Assembly: GCA_035470785.1 (NCBI GenBank)
Contig: DATIQN010000055.1
Location: forward strand, 1 to 63,518
Reading direction: 5' to 3'
Length of the DNA: 63,518 nucleotides
From: Croceibacterium_B sp035470785
GTDB lineage: Bacteria > Pseudomonadota > Alphaproteobacteria > Sphingomonadales > Sphingomonadaceae
The position numbers were made by a program, and so were the translations under genes. The notes beneath the pieces were generated by a model that worked only from the letters and a program-made list of their open reading frames with translations, had not been told where the DNA came from and made no database searches. Of the stretch, positions 49,750 to 57,218 are shown piece after piece (position 1 is the stretch's first letter; each line of letters starts with the position of its first letter).

Positions 49750-51431
49750 GCCGCCTTCTTGCGCCGCGCGGGCTTCTTGGCGGGCTCCGCGCGCTGCGGC
49801 AGCTCGGCGGGCGGCAGGCTCTGCCCGCGGATCAAATCGGCCGCCTTCTCGCCGACCATGATCGAGGGCAACATGGTATTGCCGCCCGGCACCGTCGGCA
49901 TCACCGAGGCGTCGGCCACGCGCAGGCCCTCGACGCCGATCACCTTCAGCTCGCTGTCGACCACCGACATCGCACCGAGGCCCATCGCGCACGTGCCAAC
50001 CGGATGTTGCCCGACGTAACACCAGTCGCGCAGGTAGGCGTCGAGCTCGGTATCGCTCTGCACCTGCTCGCCGGGCGTTTTCTCCTCGCCGACCAGCTCG
50101 CCCATCGGCTCGGTGCGATAGATCTTGCGGGTCAGTCGGATCGCGTCGCGCAGCTGCTTGCGGTCGTTCTCGGTGTCGAGGATGTTGAGCGTCACCGCCG
50201 CAACTTCGCGCGGGTCGGCGCTCTTGAGCTCGACCCAGCCGCGGCTTTCGGGGTGGAGCTGGACGATGCCCGCCCACCACACGTCCTGCTGGCGCTTCTT
50301 GAGGCCGGGGAACCAGGTCTGCGCGTCGAAGCGGATCGGGTTGACCATGATCTGCATGTCCGGCCGCTCGAGCTCGGGCCGGGTCTTGATGACGACGTTG
50401 CAGCTGTTGACCTGGTACGTCGCCGTGCCGGTGCCCAGCACCGCCCAGCGCAGCGCGCTCAACGCCAGCTTGTCCCAGCGCAGCTCGCTGAGGAAAGTGA
50501 CCGGCTGGGTCGCATTCCATTCCAGGCTCGCGGTCGGATGCTCCTGCAGGTTGCGGCCGACGCCGGGGCTGTCGTGCACCACCGCGATACCATGCTGCTT
50601 GAGGTGTGCCGCCGGGCCGATGCCCGAGAGCATGAGCAAGTGCGGCGAGTTGTACGTACCGCCCGAGAGGATCACCTCGCGTCGCGCGCGCACGACCTGC
50701 GGCCCGTTCGGCCCTTCGATCTCGACGCCGACGCAGCGCTTGCCCTCGAACACCACGCGGCGGACGAGCACGCCCGAGCGCACGTCGAGGTTCTGCCGCC
50801 CCATCGCCGGGCGGATGTAGGCGTTCGCCGCGCTGACCCGGCGGCCGCGCTTGTCGGCGGTCATCTCGCCGCGCGCGAAGCCTTCGGCCTGTTCGCCGCC
50901 GAGGTCCTCGCTGACCGGGAAGCCGAGCCGCCGCCCGGTCTCCATCATCCGCTCGTGATGCAGCACCGGCAGGTCGATCGCCTTGACCCGCACTGGCCCG
51001 CCAGCGCCGTGATACGTCCCGTCACCGCGCCACGAATCCTCCAGCCGGCGGAAGTACGGCAGCACGTCGGCGAACGACCAGCCGCGCGCGCCCATCTGCG
51101 CCCACTGGTCGTAGTCACCGGGGTGGCCGCGCATGGCGAACATGCCGTTGATCGAGCCCGACCCACCCATCACCCGCCCGCGCGGCAGCGGCATCTTGCG
51201 GCCATTGAGGTTCGGCTCGGGCTCGGTCCAGTAAGTCCAGTTGAACTGCGGCTTGGTCATCGCGCGCAGGAAGCCGAGCGGCATACGGATGAACGGGTGG
51301 TTGTCGCTGCCGCCGGCCTCGAGCAGCAGCACGCTGGTGCGCGGGTCCTCGCTCAGCCGTGCAGCGACAGGGCACCCGGCGCTGCCCGCGCCGACGACGA
51401 TGTAATCGAAAGTATCGCCGCTCTCGGCCAA
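49746..51431 (-). CDS. GMC-family FAD oxidoreductase (choline dehydrogenase-like)
   Basis: 561-residue flavoprotein oxidising a primary alcohol. FAD site at the N-terminus DYIVVGAGSAGCPVAARLSE, GMC signature 1 in PRGRVMGGSGSINGMFAMRG, signature 2 in LSGGTYNSPHLLMLSGIGP, and the active-site His in YVGQHPVGTCAMGLG. The C-terminus is Lys/Arg-rich (KKPARRKKAA). No signal peptide. GMC enzymes oxidise side-chain alcohols of lignin dimers in sphingomonads, so that role is plausible. First gene of a four-gene operon whose promoter region holds operator D. Confidence 0.88.
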   Translation of the reverse strand: MAESGDTFDYIVVGAGSAGCPVAARLSEDPRTSVLLLEAGGSDNHPFIRMPLGFLRAMTKPQFNWTYWTEPEPNLNGRKMPLPRGRVMGGSGSINGMFAMRGHPGDYDQWAQMGARGWSFADVLPYFRRLEDSWRGDGTYHGAGGPVRVKAIDLPVLHHERMMETGRRLGFPVSEDLGGEQAEGFARGEMTADKRGRRVSAANAYIRPAMGRQNLDVRSGVLVRRVVFEGKRCVGVEIEGPNGPQVVRARREVILSGGTYNSPHLLMLSGIGPAAHLKQHGIAVVHDSPGVGRNLQEHPTASLEWNATQPVTFLSELRWDKLALSALRWAVLGTGTATYQVNSCNVVIKTRPELERPDMQIMVNPIRFDAQTWFPGLKKRQQDVWWAGIVQLHPESRGWVELKSADPREVAAVTLNILDTENDRKQLRDAIRLTRKIYRTEPMGELVGEEKTPGEQVQSDTELDAYLRDWCYVGQHPVGTCAMGLGAMSVVDSELKVIGVEGLRVADASVMPTVPGGNTMLPSIMVGEKAADLIRGQSLPPAELPQRAEPAKKPARRKKAA

Positions 51432-51462
51432 TTCCGCTCTCCCAGTCCGGTCGCAAGCTTGC

Positions 51463-51474
51463 TAACGTTCGTTA
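51463..51474. promoter_or_regulatory. Operator D: TAAC-GTTC-GTTA
   Basis: Core palindrome between the divergent GMC gene (32 bases) and NTF2-like gene (23 bases). Reading from the right, the flank TTGCGCACCATCG resembles the arm of operator A (TTGCCTCAATCA). The 65-base gap holds little else, so the site must overlap both promoters. Confidence 0.7.
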
Positions 51475-51496
51475 CGATGGTGCGCAAGGAGAGAGC

Positions 51497-51892
51497 ATGA
51501 CCCGCGAGGATTACGACCGCTACGTCGCCGCGTTCAACGCCCGCGACTATGACGCGGTGTTCGATTTCTACGCCGAGAACCCGCGCATGGCGTTCTTCGG
51601 GATCGAGATCACGACGCGCGATCAGCTCAAGGACTTCTACGGCTTCATGCACCGCTACGTGAAGGAAACGGTGACCGTCGAACGCTTCGCCGGCAGCGAC
51701 GAGCTGGCCGCGGTCGAGGCGATCGTCCGCATCGAGGCGACCGACGATTTGACGCGGGAGAGGCTCGATGCCCGCGGGATGGATCAGTTCTTCCCCATCG
51801 CCAAAGGCGAGGTGCAGGAGATGCGCCAGCACATCCACTATCACCTGAAGGACGGGAAGATCGCCAGCGTCGGCTGCGCGCTGGTGCCGTAG
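51497..51892 (+). CDS. NTF2/SnoaL-like protein under operator D
   Basis: 131 residues: REDYDRYVAAFNARDYDAVF, then AFFGIEITTRDQLKDFYGF, RFAGSDELAAVEAIVRIEAT and the closing MRQHIHYHLKDGKIASVGCA. Cytoplasmic. AAGGAGAGAGC precedes the ATG. It is divergent from the GMC operon and followed after 63 bases by an exported DUF8021-like gene on the same strand. Reaction unknown. Confidence 0.78.
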   Translation: MTREDYDRYVAAFNARDYDAVFDFYAENPRMAFFGIEITTRDQLKDFYGFMHRYVKETVTVERFAGSDELAAVEAIVRIEATDDLTRERLDARGMDQFFPIAKGEVQEMRQHIHYHLKDGKIASVGCALVP

Positions 51893-51955
51893 CCCAACTG
51901 TGGCATAACATTGGCAGAAGCGGTCGGGAGGCCGTCAACAAGGGAGAGAGTTGCG

Positions 51956-52993
51956 ATGTCGAGATGGATGCCAAGCGCCCTTGCGGCGACCATGCTCGCG
52001 GTGGCGGTTACCCCGGCTCCGGCCGCAGCGAAGGCGACGTGCGATCGCGATTGCCTACTCAAGCTTACCGACGCCTATGTCGCCAGCTTCGCGAATCACA
52101 GTCTAGCCGGCGTACCCCTGAAAAGCACTGCGGCGATCGTCGAGAACGTCACGCCGATCAAGGCCGGCGAAGGGCTTTGGAAGACGGTCCAGTCCGGTCC
52201 GACCCCGTTCCAGGTCCACGTTCCGGACCCGATCAACGAGACCGCCGGCTGGCTCGGCATGATGCAAGTCGACGACAAGCCGACGATGGTCGCAATTCGC
52301 CTCAAGCTCGGCAAGGACGGCGAAATTTCCGAGGCGGAGCATCTCTACGCCGCGGTCAATGGTCCGGCGCTGAAAAATACCGAAACCCTGCGCCCCGGAC
52401 TTGTCAGCGAGGTACCCGCGGCCAACCGGACCGGCCACGACAAGCTGATCGCGATCGGCAAGAGTTACTACGACGCGCTCGACGACAACGACGGCACCAA
52501 GATTCCGTTCGCCGCCGATTGCGAGCGGCACGAGAACGGCATGATCACCGCCGGGCCGAATGCCGGGGGCCCTCCCGGCGGCCAGCCGCAGCCGCATCCG
52601 ACGCCGCACGATTGCACCGGACAGATTTCCAGCGGCGTCTTCCAGTACATCAAGACCATCGGCAACCGCCGCGTGTTCGCCGCCGACCCCGTGACCGGCC
52701 TCGTGATGGGCCTGTCGCAGTTCCACCATCCGATGGACTTCACGTCTTATCCGACAAAGGCGGAGGACGGCACGACGGTCCAGACCAGGCGCGACGAAGG
52801 GATGTTCAAGAGCCTCAAACCGTTCGACCTGCCCGCCGCGCACATCTTCAAGGTCGGCGCCGACGGCAAGGTGCACGAGATCGAGGCGATGGGCTTTCTC
52901 GCTCCCTTGAACGCGCCGAGCGGATGGGAGAACGAGCCCGCGCCGGCGAACAGGAACGCGCCGGCTTCGCCCGCGGGCCCGTCGCAAAAGTAA
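51956..52993 (+). CDS. DUF8021-like protein (exported member, longer)
   Basis: 345 residues with a signal peptide (SALAATMLAVAVTPAPAAAK). The mature start CDRDCLLKLTDAYVASF has the same C-x3-C pair as the paralogue at 45805, and the family word is AADCERHENGMITAGPN. A Pro/Gly/His-rich loop (GGPPGGQPQPHPTPHDC) is specific to this copy. The tail is Pro/Ala-rich. GGGAGAGAG precedes the ATG. A third, cytoplasmic paralogue is at 37449. Function unknown. Confidence 0.72.
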   Translation: MSRWMPSALAATMLAVAVTPAPAAAKATCDRDCLLKLTDAYVASFANHSLAGVPLKSTAAIVENVTPIKAGEGLWKTVQSGPTPFQVHVPDPINETAGWLGMMQVDDKPTMVAIRLKLGKDGEISEAEHLYAAVNGPALKNTETLRPGLVSEVPAANRTGHDKLIAIGKSYYDALDDNDGTKIPFAADCERHENGMITAGPNAGGPPGGQPQPHPTPHDCTGQISSGVFQYIKTIGNRRVFAADPVTGLVMGLSQFHHPMDFTSYPTKAEDGTTVQTRRDEGMFKSLKPFDLPAAHIFKVGADGKVHEIEAMGFLAPLNAPSGWENEPAPANRNAPASPAGPSQK

Positions 52994-53319
52994 AGCAAGG
53001 CCCACCCCTAGCCCCTCCCGCTTGCGGGAAACGTCGCGGGTGGGTGCGAAAATAGGCTGTCCTACAAGCCCACGTTTGTGGCTTATGCTCGGGATGGCCG
53101 AATCCAACATTATCGAGGCAGCGGTCCAACCGCCGCCGGGCCTCGCGATTTCTCCGCGTTCCGCAATAGCGTCACCCTGTCGTTTTGGCCGGAAAACCCA
53201 CGATTTCTGCGGATTTTCAGGACCACAAACCGGGTGACAAGGTGTAACTTGTGTAACCCTGTTTGGGCCTTGAGTTTTCGCCCTTGCGGAAATTTCGCAT
53301 ATCTGAAATACCGCGAGCG
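52994..53319. other. Intergenic region with dispersed repeat
   Basis: 326 bases without a gene. Holds the inverted copy of the 49-base repeat (53057-53105), the shared word GATTTCTGCGGA near 53202, and an imperfect inverted repeat (GGGTGACAAG with TGTGTAACCC, about 53232-53259). No riboswitch-like pattern was recognised upstream of the MetE-like gene. Two TAAC words occur, but they are not paired as TAAC-N4-GTTA. Confidence 0.55.
53057..53105 (-). repeat. Dispersed intergenic repeat, copy 2 (inverted)
   Basis: Reverse complement of the block at 13973-14021 with seven mismatches in 49. The part ACAAGCCCACGTTTGTGGCT can fold as a hairpin with one bulge (arms AAGCC-CAC and GTG-GCTT), while the other copy folds less well. 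Confidence 0.6.
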
Positions 53320-54444
53320 ATGATCAGGACCACTCACGTCGGCAGCCTTCCGCGCGGCCCTGAGCTCGTGCCGCTTCTGCTCGCGCGCGATCACGGCGAG
53401 GCGTACGACGCTACCGAGTTCGAACGCGCGGTGCAGGCCGCGGTCGAGGAGGCCGTGCGGCACCAGGTCGAAGCCGGCGTCTCGATCGTCAGCGACGGCG
53501 AGCTCGGCAAGGTCGGTTATTCGACTTACATAATCGAGCGACTGTCGGGCTTCGGCGGGCATTCGCCGCGCAAGCCTGCCAAGGATCTGGCGCAGGTGCC
53601 CGAGCTAGCGAAGAAGCTCAGCCACATCATGGGCGCGCAGGAGTTCACTCGCGCCTCGGCGATCGCCAAGGTCGAGCTGGTCAACCTGCAGCCGCTGCAC
53701 GACGATATCCGCCGCTTCAAGGCCGCGCTCGCGAAGCATGGCAGGGGCGTCGAGGCGTTCATGAACTCGGCCAGCCCGGGGCTGATCACCGCATTCCAGC
53801 CGAACCAGTTCTACCCGAGCCACGAGGCCTATCTCGCCGACCTGGTCGACGCGATGAGGCTCGAATACGAGGCGATCGTCGCGGCGGGCTTCCAGCTGCA
53901 GCTCGATTGTCCCGATCTCGCGATGAGCCGGCACACCGGCTACCAGGACCTGACCGACGAGGAATTCCTCCAGGTCGCCCGCGCCAACGTCGAAGCGCTC
54001 AACGCGGCCACCGCGAACATCGCGCCCGAGAATCTCCGCATGCACGTCTGCTGGGGCAACTACGAAGGCCCGCACGACTTCGACATACCGCTCGAGAAGA
54101 TCATCGACGTCGTGCTCTCGGCGCGCCCGGCGACGATCCTGTTCGAAGCGGCCAACCCGCGCCACGAGCATGAATGGATCGTCTGGAAGGCCGCCGACCT
54201 CGCCGGCAAGACTCTCGCGCCCGGGCTGGTCGACTCCTGCTCGAACTACCTCGAGACGCCCGAGCTGATCGCCCAGCGGATCGAGCGCTTTGCGGCGATC
54301 GTCGGCAAGGACCGCGTGATCGCCAGCAGCGACTGCGGTTTCGGCACCTTCGCCGGCTACGGCAAGATCGACCCCGCGGTGGCGTGGAAGAAGCTTGCCG
54401 CGCTGCGTGCCGGGGCGGATATAGCCGATGCGCGGATCGGATAG
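53320..54444 (+). CDS. MetE C-terminal-like zinc methyltransferase (second copy)
   Basis: 374-residue stand-alone relative of the MetE catalytic domain. Start at the ATG that opens MIRTTHVGSLPRGPELVPLL, the conserved family start; a longer frame from 53263 includes intergenic sequence. Zinc ligands: His and Cys in LRMHVCWGNYEGPH, Glu in LFEAANPRHEHE, Cys in VIASSDCGFG. It shares this architecture with the protein at 2696. The IclR gene follows after six bases. Methyl transfer between an aromatic methyl ether, folate and a thiol is thinkable in this context, but no substrate is known. Confidence 0.8.
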   Translation: MIRTTHVGSLPRGPELVPLLLARDHGEAYDATEFERAVQAAVEEAVRHQVEAGVSIVSDGELGKVGYSTYIIERLSGFGGHSPRKPAKDLAQVPELAKKLSHIMGAQEFTRASAIAKVELVNLQPLHDDIRRFKAALAKHGRGVEAFMNSASPGLITAFQPNQFYPSHEAYLADLVDAMRLEYEAIVAAGFQLQLDCPDLAMSRHTGYQDLTDEEFLQVARANVEALNAATANIAPENLRMHVCWGNYEGPHDFDIPLEKIIDVVLSARPATILFEAANPRHEHEWIVWKAADLAGKTLAPGLVDSCSNYLETPELIAQRIERFAAIVGKDRVIASSDCGFGTFAGYGKIDPAVAWKKLAALRAGADIADARIG

Positions 54445-54450
54445 GGGGAC

Positions 54451-55203
54451 ATGGCCAGCAATCCCGCCCAGTCGAGTCAGGTCAAGTCGGCGACGCGCAC
54501 GCTCGACATCATCGAGTACGTCGTCGCCCACCCGCGCCCGCTGGTGGCGCAGGAGATCGCCACAGCGCTCGGCATCCCGGTGTCGAGCCTCTCGTATCTC
54601 CTGGCGACGCTGGTCGACCGCAATTACCTGGTGCGCGAAGGCCGCCGCTATTCTCCAGGGCCGGGGCTCGACAAGTTGCAGTTGCATGCCGAGGCCTACA
54701 CGCTGGCCGATCGCGCCGCGCCGCTGGTGCGCACGCTCAGGGTCCAGCTCAACGAAACCACCAGCTTCTGGGTACGCGAGGGCTGGGAAGTCGAAGCTTT
54801 GGTGACCGAATCGAGCGAGCAGGCGCTGCGCTATGCCGTGCCCACCGGCAATCGCATGCCGCTGCACCCGCTCGCCGCCGGCAAGGCCCTGCTCGCCAAC
54901 CTGACAGACGCCGAGCTCGACCATTATTTCGCCGAGACCGAGCGGCAGCGCTACACGCCCTCGACAGTCACCAGCGAGAAGGCGATGCGCAAGGAAATCG
55001 CCGAAATTCGCAAGACCGGATTCTCGTTCACCGACGAGGAATTCAGCCTCGGCATTGTCGGGATCGGCCGTGCGGTGACGATGGGCGGCGAAACCGTCGG
55101 CGCGCTTTCGGTCGCCATCCCCAAGGCGCGCTGCGACGACGCGGCCCGCCAGCGGATCATGGACTTGCTTCAGCGCACTGCCGGGCTGCTCGAAATCGCC
55201 TGA
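54451..55203 (+). CDS. IclR-family transcriptional regulator
   Basis: 250 residues. The N-terminal winged helix has ATRTLDIIEYVVAHPRPLVA and IATALGIPVSSLSYLLATLV; the C-terminal effector domain has YAVPTGNRMPLHPLAAGKAL and FSLGIVGIGRAVTMGGETVG. IclR proteins commonly control aromatic catabolism and bind small acids. GGGGGAC precedes the ATG, six bases after the MetE-like stop, so it is probably co-transcribed with that gene and may control it. Convergent with the next gene. Confidence 0.86.
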   Translation: MASNPAQSSQVKSATRTLDIIEYVVAHPRPLVAQEIATALGIPVSSLSYLLATLVDRNYLVREGRRYSPGPGLDKLQLHAEAYTLADRAAPLVRTLRVQLNETTSFWVREGWEVEALVTESSEQALRYAVPTGNRMPLHPLAAGKALLANLTDAELDHYFAETERQRYTPSTVTSEKAMRKEIAEIRKTGFSFTDEEFSLGIVGIGRAVTMGGETVGALSVAIPKARCDDAARQRIMDLLQRTAGLLEIA

Positions 55204-55212
55204 CGAACGGGA

Positions 55213-56394
55213 TTACGGCCGCGACCGCACTTGCTCGAGCTTCTCGCCCAGGTCGGCGCCTTGCTGGCCGGTGATCTGGTACAACGCCTCGAACGACTTG
55301 CCGCTGCTGGCCATCGCTTGAAGCTTGTCGGGCAGGTTGGTCGACACGGCCAGCGGCGCGGCCCCCCGCAACCCGGTGTCCCGCTCCCCGGCGACGATCC
55401 CGACCAGCGCGCCGCCGGGCTCCCGGAAGCGGGCGATGTAGCCGTAGTCCTGGTAATAGCGCGGCGTGGTCAAGGCGAACGCCTCGCCGCTGGTGTAGCG
55501 GCGCCCGGATTCCATATCGACCAGCTCGTCGAACGTCTCTCCCACCGCAAAGTTGGAATTCGCGAAGCTGACGTCCTGGAGCATGCCCATCCCGCTGATC
55601 AGCCCGACGTAGATCACGTTGCTGGTCCGGAACGTCTGGCTGTCGAGTTGCGAGGCAGGCATTACCGTCACAGGTTTCCCGTTCCGAGCCAGCACCGGCA
55701 TCAGCGATCGCAAGGCGTAGGCGCTCGACACCGGCAGGTAATCGAGCCCCATGTCTTCGCTGTTGCCATACCGGTGTGGATCCGCCTCTTGCGCACGGGC
55801 AAGATCGGTTTTCGAGTTGATCGAGAAATCGCGGACGAGCTTGTTGACCTCGGGACGGGAGCCGTCGGACTCCCCGTAGATGTAGTAATCGCCGATCACG
55901 ATCACGATCGGCCGTTCGGATTCGACGAAGGGACGCCAGATCGCGTTGACCTTAGGTTCGTTCGCGCTGCCCGTGAGACTGTGCCCGGCAAAGAACGCCG
56001 CAACCAGCGCGGCTAACGCCACGACCGGAATGAGCCAGCGGCGCTGCTTACGCGGGGGCGGCGCAACGAGCGTCGTCTCTCCCCGCTCGAAGCGTAACGC
56101 GTAAGCGCCCGCCGGGATGATCAGCCGCCCTTCGTCGTCGTCCCGCCCGGCATAGAACTGTTCGAGCCGCTTGCGGAGCCGATGGATATACACCCGCGCG
56201 GTGGCGTCGTCGGCTTCGGCTTGCCGCTGCCCGAACACCGTCTCGGCGATGTCCGCCTGCGTTGCCGGCTCACCTTCGGGACCGCGTGCGGCAAGGAATT
56301 CGAACAAGTCGCGCAGGCGTCCGGAATAGCCGACGAGGCCGCTATCGCGCACACGCGCGACCTGGACTGCAAAGCTGGCGTGCGATCCGTCCAT
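55213..56394 (-). CDS. Membrane-anchored winged-helix regulator (ToxR-like layout)
   Basis: 393 residues. An N-terminal OmpR-type winged helix (about 20-105: RDLFEFLAARGPEGEPATQA, then ARVYIHRLRKRLEQFY and IPAGAYALRFE), one membrane helix at about 118-138 (WLIPVVALAALVAAFFAGHS), and a 250-residue periplasmic domain with VIVIGDYYIYGE. One-component membrane regulators of this shape read a periplasmic signal. The signal is unknown. Its 204-base upstream region has two overlapping inverted repeats that may be its own operator. Confidence 0.72.
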   Translation of the reverse strand: MDGSHASFAVQVARVRDSGLVGYSGRLRDLFEFLAARGPEGEPATQADIAETVFGQRQAEADDATARVYIHRLRKRLEQFYAGRDDDEGRLIIPAGAYALRFERGETTLVAPPPRKQRRWLIPVVALAALVAAFFAGHSLTGSANEPKVNAIWRPFVESERPIVIVIGDYYIYGESDGSRPEVNKLVRDFSINSKTDLARAQEADPHRYGNSEDMGLDYLPVSSAYALRSLMPVLARNGKPVTVMPASQLDSQTFRTSNVIYVGLISGMGMLQDVSFANSNFAVGETFDELVDMESGRRYTSGEAFALTTPRYYQDYGYIARFREPGGALVGIVAGERDTGLRGAAPLAVSTNLPDKLQAMASSGKSFEALYQITGQQGADLGEKLEQVRSRP

Positions 56395-56412
56395 CGCCGT
56401 AGTGCGCCCTTT

Positions 56413-56442
56413 GTAACGCCTTGTTACGGGCGATTACCGTAA
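56413..56442. promoter_or_regulatory. Overlapping inverted repeats upstream of the membrane regulator
   Basis: GTAAC-N5-GTTAC (56413-56427) overlaps TTACGG-N7-CCGTAA (56424-56442). They lie 19-48 bases before the regulator start. The five-base spacer and the different extension separate this from the TAAC-N4-GTTA operators of the catabolic region. Possible autoregulation. Confidence 0.4.
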
Positions 56443-56598
56443 TTTACTTGGCTTGGCGAGCATGGAGCGCGAGGACGTCCGCTCGGCAATCCGAGGGGAC
56501 CGCACAATGGCCTGGAAGCTGGCGATGTTCCTGCCCGCAACATTGCGTTACAACGCGGCTGCTGCGCTACTTTGCGACGGCGAGCGGGAGAGTGGCAT

Positions 56599-57183
56599 AT
56601 GAGGACTTGGGTCTGGATTGCGGTGCCGGCGCTGCTGTTGGCAACCGGATGCTCGAAAAAGACGGAACAGCCGGCCAAGCCGACCACTCTGCACGAGGTC
56701 ATGAAGAACGAGGTCGATACCCGTGGCGACGATGTCTGGGCGGTCGGCAACAAGCACATGACCGAAGACGCCGGGCTCAACGGCGCGACGATGACCGACG
56801 CCGACTGGGCCAAGCTCGCCAGCGCCGCGACCAATCTCCAGCAAGCGGCGCTCGACATAGTGAAACTGCCCGATCCGATCGTGGTGGTGAAGCCCGGCTC
56901 GAAGATCGCTTATGAAAACACGTCGTGGGGCGACAGCGCGAAATCGGTGCAGCACAACGTCGACCAGGATCCGCAAGGAGTGCGCGATCTCGCGAACGCG
57001 CTTGCCCAGCACATGGGCGATCTCGCCACGGCGGCGAACAAGCACGATGCGGCCGCAGCTGGCCGGTTGACCAACGAACTCGATGGCGTGTGCGAGGATT
57101 GCCACGTCAAGTACTGGTACCCGTCGCAGCGGGCGCTGATCGATTCCATCAAGAAGACGAGCGGCGTCGACCCTTCAACCTGA
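56599..57183 (+). CDS. Cytochrome c-prime-like lipoprotein
   Basis: 194 residues. The signal peptide has a lipobox (PALLLATGCSKK). The mature protein is helical, with ATNLQQAALDIVKLPDPI and a C-terminal heme site in GVCEDCHVKYWYPSQRA, the position usual for class II cytochromes c. So one heme c, anchored to a membrane. Possible electron carrier or NO/CO-binding protein. GGGAGAG precedes the ATG. The TonB receptor gene follows 35 bases later on the same strand. Confidence 0.72.
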   Translation: MRTWVWIAVPALLLATGCSKKTEQPAKPTTLHEVMKNEVDTRGDDVWAVGNKHMTEDAGLNGATMTDADWAKLASAATNLQQAALDIVKLPDPIVVVKPGSKIAYENTSWGDSAKSVQHNVDQDPQGVRDLANALAQHMGDLATAANKHDAAAAGRLTNELDGVCEDCHVKYWYPSQRALIDSIKKTSGVDPST

Positions 57184-57218
57184 TCAATTAGCCAGCATCC
57201 CCGTTCGACGGAATTTCG

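Noticed and set aside
53106..53319. Riboswitch (cobalamin or SAM type) upstream of the MetE-like gene
   Set aside because: No conserved core elements or multi-stem pattern could be recognised; the visible stems belong to the dispersed repeat region.
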